A stretch of 64,000 nt of DNA from Pseudarthrobacter sp. C4D7 (GTDB taxonomy: Bacteria; Actinomycetota; Actinomycetes; Actinomycetales; Micrococcaceae): contig NZ_JABFMW010000005.1 in the NCBI RefSeq assembly GCF_013359725.1, positions 1 through 64,000 of the forward strand, given 5' to 3'. The notes beneath the pieces are model-generated. The model did not search any database. It worked only from the letters and a program-made list of their open reading frames with translations, and had not been told where the DNA came from. The position numbers and the translations under genes were made by a program. Every line of letters begins with the position of its first letter. Within the stretch, counting starts at the first letter, position 1. Positions 61,768-64,000 of the stretch are shown piece after piece.

Positions 61768-63011
61768 GCATGACCGACGGCCCCACGCCGCTGCACACAG
61801 CGGCCGCCGAACAGGCAGCAGAAGACCGCGAAGCATCATCCAAAGGCGCGGGCAAGAGCGACCTCCGCCAGCGCGGCAAGCGCAAGTCCGGATACTTCTC
61901 CGACCGCTGGCATGCCCTGTCCCGGCAGCAGCAATGGGCGTTCCTGTCCATCGTGGTGGTCCTGGCCTACCTGCTCCCGCTGCTCAACCCGCCCATCATC
62001 ACCACGGAACCGGGCAACAACTTCGCGCTGGCCTGCTTCGACATGGCCCGGTTTGCCCTGATCGCCGTCGGCCTCAACGTGGTGGTGGGATACGCCGGCC
62101 TGCTGGACCTTGGATACGTTGCGTTCTTCGCGGTGGGTTCCTACTGCGCGGCCATGCTGACCAGCCCCGACTCGCCCTACCTGCACATTCCCTACCTCTG
62201 GACGCTTCCCATTGCCATGGCCGTCACCATGTTCTTCGGCGTCATGCTGGGCGTGCCCACCCTGCGCCTCAGGGGCGACTACCTGGCCATCGTGACCCTC
62301 GGCTTCGGCGAGATCATCCGCATCCTGGCCACCATCATTCCGGCTATGAAGGGCCAGGTGGGCTTCCAGAACGTGGGACACCCGCCGGGAACAGAGGCTG
62401 ACGGCACGCCGATCTTCTCCAACTCAAACGGCGTACCGTGGTACTGGCTGACCCTGACCATCATCATCATCGTCACCCTCCTGGTGGGCAACCTGGAACG
62501 GAGCCGCGTGGGCCGCGCCTGGATTGCCATCCGCGAGGACGAGGACGCTGCCGAGATCATGGGCGTTCCCACCTTCAAGTACAAGGTCTGGGCCTTTGCC
62601 ATCGGCGCAGCGATCGGTGGCCTCTCCGGGGCACTGTTCGCCGGACAGGTGGGGTTCGTCAACAACCAGAAGTTCGACGTCACCACCTCCATCCTGTTCC
62701 TCGCCGCAGTGGTCCTGGGTGGCGCAGGCAACAAAGTGGGAGCCATCCTGGGCGGAGCCCTGGTCAGCTACATCCCGTTGCGGTTCACGGCCATTGCCGA
62801 ATATAAGTACCTGATTTTCGGTATTGCGCTGGTGTTGATCATGATCTTCCGTTCGCAGGGACTCCTGCCCGCCCGCCAGCGGTTGCTGGCCTACGGCAGG
62901 ACGGCACTGAACAAGATCACCACCCGTGATGCCGCGAAGCCGGACAGCGCCGACGATTCGCCAGCGGGCCCCAGTTCGCGGGCGGCCGGGCAGAGAGGAG
63001 CGGAGGCATGA
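61764..63011 (+). CDS. livM: Branched-chain amino acid-type ABC permease (LivM-like)
   Basis: A 415-residue permease. About 55 hydrophilic residues precede the first helix (WAFLSIVVVLAYLLPLL). Core family segments are VGYAGLLDLGYVAFFAVGSY, LRLRGDYLAIVTLGFGEIIR, RAWIAIREDEDAAEIMGVPT and VLGGAGNKVGAILGGALV. The C-terminus ends in a Ser/Ala/Pro-rich tail after RSQGLLPARQR. GAAGGAG lies upstream of ATG 61764. It overlaps both neighbours by ATGA, indicating tight translational coupling in livHMG. Confidence 0.9.
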   Translation: MSMTDGPTPLHTAAAEQAAEDREASSKGAGKSDLRQRGKRKSGYFSDRWHALSRQQQWAFLSIVVVLAYLLPLLNPPIITTEPGNNFALACFDMARFALIAVGLNVVVGYAGLLDLGYVAFFAVGSYCAAMLTSPDSPYLHIPYLWTLPIAMAVTMFFGVMLGVPTLRLRGDYLAIVTLGFGEIIRILATIIPAMKGQVGFQNVGHPPGTEADGTPIFSNSNGVPWYWLTLTIIIIVTLLVGNLERSRVGRAWIAIREDEDAAEIMGVPTFKYKVWAFAIGAAIGGLSGALFAGQVGFVNNQKFDVTTSILFLAAVVLGGAGNKVGAILGGALVSYIPLRFTAIAEYKYLIFGIALVLIMIFRSQGLLPARQRLLAYGRTALNKITTRDAAKPDSADDSPAGPSSRAAGQRGAEA

Positions 63012-63973
63012 GCTCCGAAGATAAGCACACCGGCTCCAGCGATGTGGAGCAACAGCCGGCCCATCACGGAGCCGTCGACGGCGGCCCGGTGGCACCGGTT
63101 GCGCCGGAAATGGATGTGGAGGCCCTCGCCGAGGCCGGCGTGGACCAGGAGTTGGCCGAGAAAGTGGCACCTGACCGGGATATTGCGGTCAAGGTGGGTG
63201 ACGACATCGTCCAGGTGCAGAACCTGACCATCAAGTTCGGCGGACTGGTGGCACTGGACAACGTCAGCTTCAACATCAAACGCGGCGAGATCCTGGGGCT
63301 CATCGGGCCCAACGGCGCCGGCAAGACCACCTGCTTCAACGCCATGACCGGTGTCTACAAGCCCACCAGCGGAAAAGTGGTGCTGGAGGGCCAGGTCCTT
63401 AACGGCGTCAAGCAGCACAAGATCACCCGGCTGGGCCTGTCCCGGACGTTCCAGAACATCCGGCTGTTCGGTGAGATGACCGCCTTGGAAAACGTGGTGG
63501 TGGGCCTGGATGCACGGCACCGGACCAGTGTTGGCGGAGCGCTGCTGCGGCTGCCCACCCACATCCGGGAGGAGAAGTCGGCCATCGAGCGCGGCATGGC
63601 CCTGCTGGACTTCGTGGGCATCGGCAGCCATGCGCACGTCCTGTCCCGGCAACTTCCGTACGGCTACCAGCGCCGGCTGGAGATTGCGCGGGCCCTCGCC
63701 ACCGATCCCAAGGTCCTCTGCCTGGATGAGCCTGCCGCCGGCTTCAACCCGGCCGAGAAAGAGGAGCTGATGGCCCTCATCCGCACCATCAGGGATGAGG
63801 GCTACACCGTGCTGCTGATCGAGCACGACATGAAACTGGTCATGGGCGTGACGGACCGCATTGTGGTCCTGGAGTTCGGGAAGAAGATTGCAGACGGACT
63901 GCCGCGGGAGATCCGCGAAGACCCGCGTGTTATTGCTGCTTACCTAGGGGAGCCTGAAGATGACGTTGCTTGA
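63008..63973 (+). CDS. livG: Branched-chain amino acid-type ABC ATPase (LivG-like)
   Basis: A 321-residue ATPase. About 62 N-terminal residues form an acidic low-complexity extension before the nucleotide-binding domain (VQVQNLTIKFGGLVALDNVS), which makes it longer than the usual 255-residue LivG. Walker A is GPNGAGKTT, the Q-loop is SRTFQNIRLFGEM, the signature LPYGYQRRLEIARAL has YGYQR in place of LSGGQ as usual for LivG, and Walker B is VLCLDEPAAGFNP. It works with LivF to power LivHM. The livF start lies inside its 3' end. Confidence 0.9.
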   Translation: MSSEDKHTGSSDVEQQPAHHGAVDGGPVAPVAPEMDVEALAEAGVDQELAEKVAPDRDIAVKVGDDIVQVQNLTIKFGGLVALDNVSFNIKRGEILGLIGPNGAGKTTCFNAMTGVYKPTSGKVVLEGQVLNGVKQHKITRLGLSRTFQNIRLFGEMTALENVVVGLDARHRTSVGGALLRLPTHIREEKSAIERGMALLDFVGIGSHAHVLSRQLPYGYQRRLEIARALATDPKVLCLDEPAAGFNPAEKEELMALIRTIRDEGYTVLLIEHDMKLVMGVTDRIVVLEFGKKIADGLPREIREDPRVIAAYLGEPEDDVA

Positions 63974-64000
63974 ACTTGAGGGAGTGTCGGTCCACTACGG
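63960..64000 (+). CDS. livF: Branched-chain amino acid-type ABC ATPase (LivF-like), N-terminus only
   Basis: Thirteen full codons are visible before the window ends, reading MTLLELEGVSVHY, the typical beginning of an ABC ATPase of the LivF type. GGGGAG lies 8 nt upstream of ATG 63960, and the frame overlaps the livG stop by 14 nt. The call rests on this start and on the order livJHMG. Confidence 0.7.
   Translation, partial: MTLLELEGVSVHY

Noticed and set aside
59476..61839. 787-residue minus-strand open frame opposite livJ and livH
   Set aside because: It is antisense to clear transporter genes, with biased composition and no homology; a codon-bias artefact.

Overview
This is chromosomal DNA from a high-GC Gram-positive bacterium, most likely Arthrobacter/Pseudarthrobacter or a close Micrococcaceae relative. 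The assignment rests on strong G/C bias at third codon positions, many GTG/TTG starts, the actinobacterial order eno - ftsB-like - DUF501 - ppx, an actinobacterial sdhCDAB operon, a pfl/ZTP riboswitch before glyA-folD, and many starts lying 6-7 nt after a TANNNT -10 box (leaderless mRNAs). It is mainly metabolic and transport core genome. I see no prophage, CRISPR array or large biosynthetic cluster; the only mobile DNA is the end of an IS481-like element at position 1.

Layout. 1-149: end of an IS481-like element abutting the stop codon of a Gfo/Idh/MocA oxidoreductase. 1.3-3.5 kb: MacB-type ATPase and permease. 3.5-5.2 kb: a mosaic of interleaved inverted repeats, then a family 1 pectate lyase that has lost its signal peptide. 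5.3-10.7 kb: chvE-mmsB-mmsA-type sugar importer and a ROK repressor whose two promoters share an operator-like motif. 10.9-16.8 kb: a lysine-to-5-aminovalerate type module (amidase, PucR regulator, APC permease, flavin amino-acid monooxygenase). 16.9-20.9 kb: gamma carbonic anhydrase, purU, and a ZTP riboswitch controlling glyA-folD. 21-23.6 kb: NodI/DrrA-like ATPase with two ABC-2 permeases. 23.7-27.9 kb: small membrane protein, exonuclease III, trpS, 2'-5' RNA ligase-like protein, YihY/BrkB protein. 27.9-31.8 kb: six-hairpin glycosidase divergent from an orphan sugar-binding lipoprotein, with a LacI-type operator at each promoter. 31.9-36.5 kb: alpha/beta hydrolase and sdhCDAB. 36.6-41.2 kb: mannose-1-phosphate guanylyltransferase, M20 amidohydrolase, ohrR-ohr-oxidoreductase. 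41.4-51.5 kb: nucleoside uptake and salvage (BMP lipoprotein, ATPase, two permeases, cdd, deoA, add) with two tandem DedA genes. 51.5-59 kb: MazG, eno, FtsB-like, DUF501, Ppx, membrane-anchored subtilisin-like protease, NDH-2. 59.06 kb: a tRNA with anticodon UAA but a short variable loop. 59.4-64 kb: livJHMGF-type amino-acid importer, cut by the window end.

Links between genes. GlyA, FolD and PurU handle one-carbon units around tetrahydrofolate, and the riboswitch ties glyA-folD to the Z-nucleotide signal of folate shortage. The BMP/ABC transporter feeds nucleosides to cytidine deaminase, thymidine phosphorylase and adenosine deaminase. SdhCDAB and NDH-2 feed the quinone pool. The features most worth a second look are the tRNA, the repeat mosaic before the pectate lyase, the lysine-type monooxygenase module and the LacI-flanked glycosidase/binding-protein pair.
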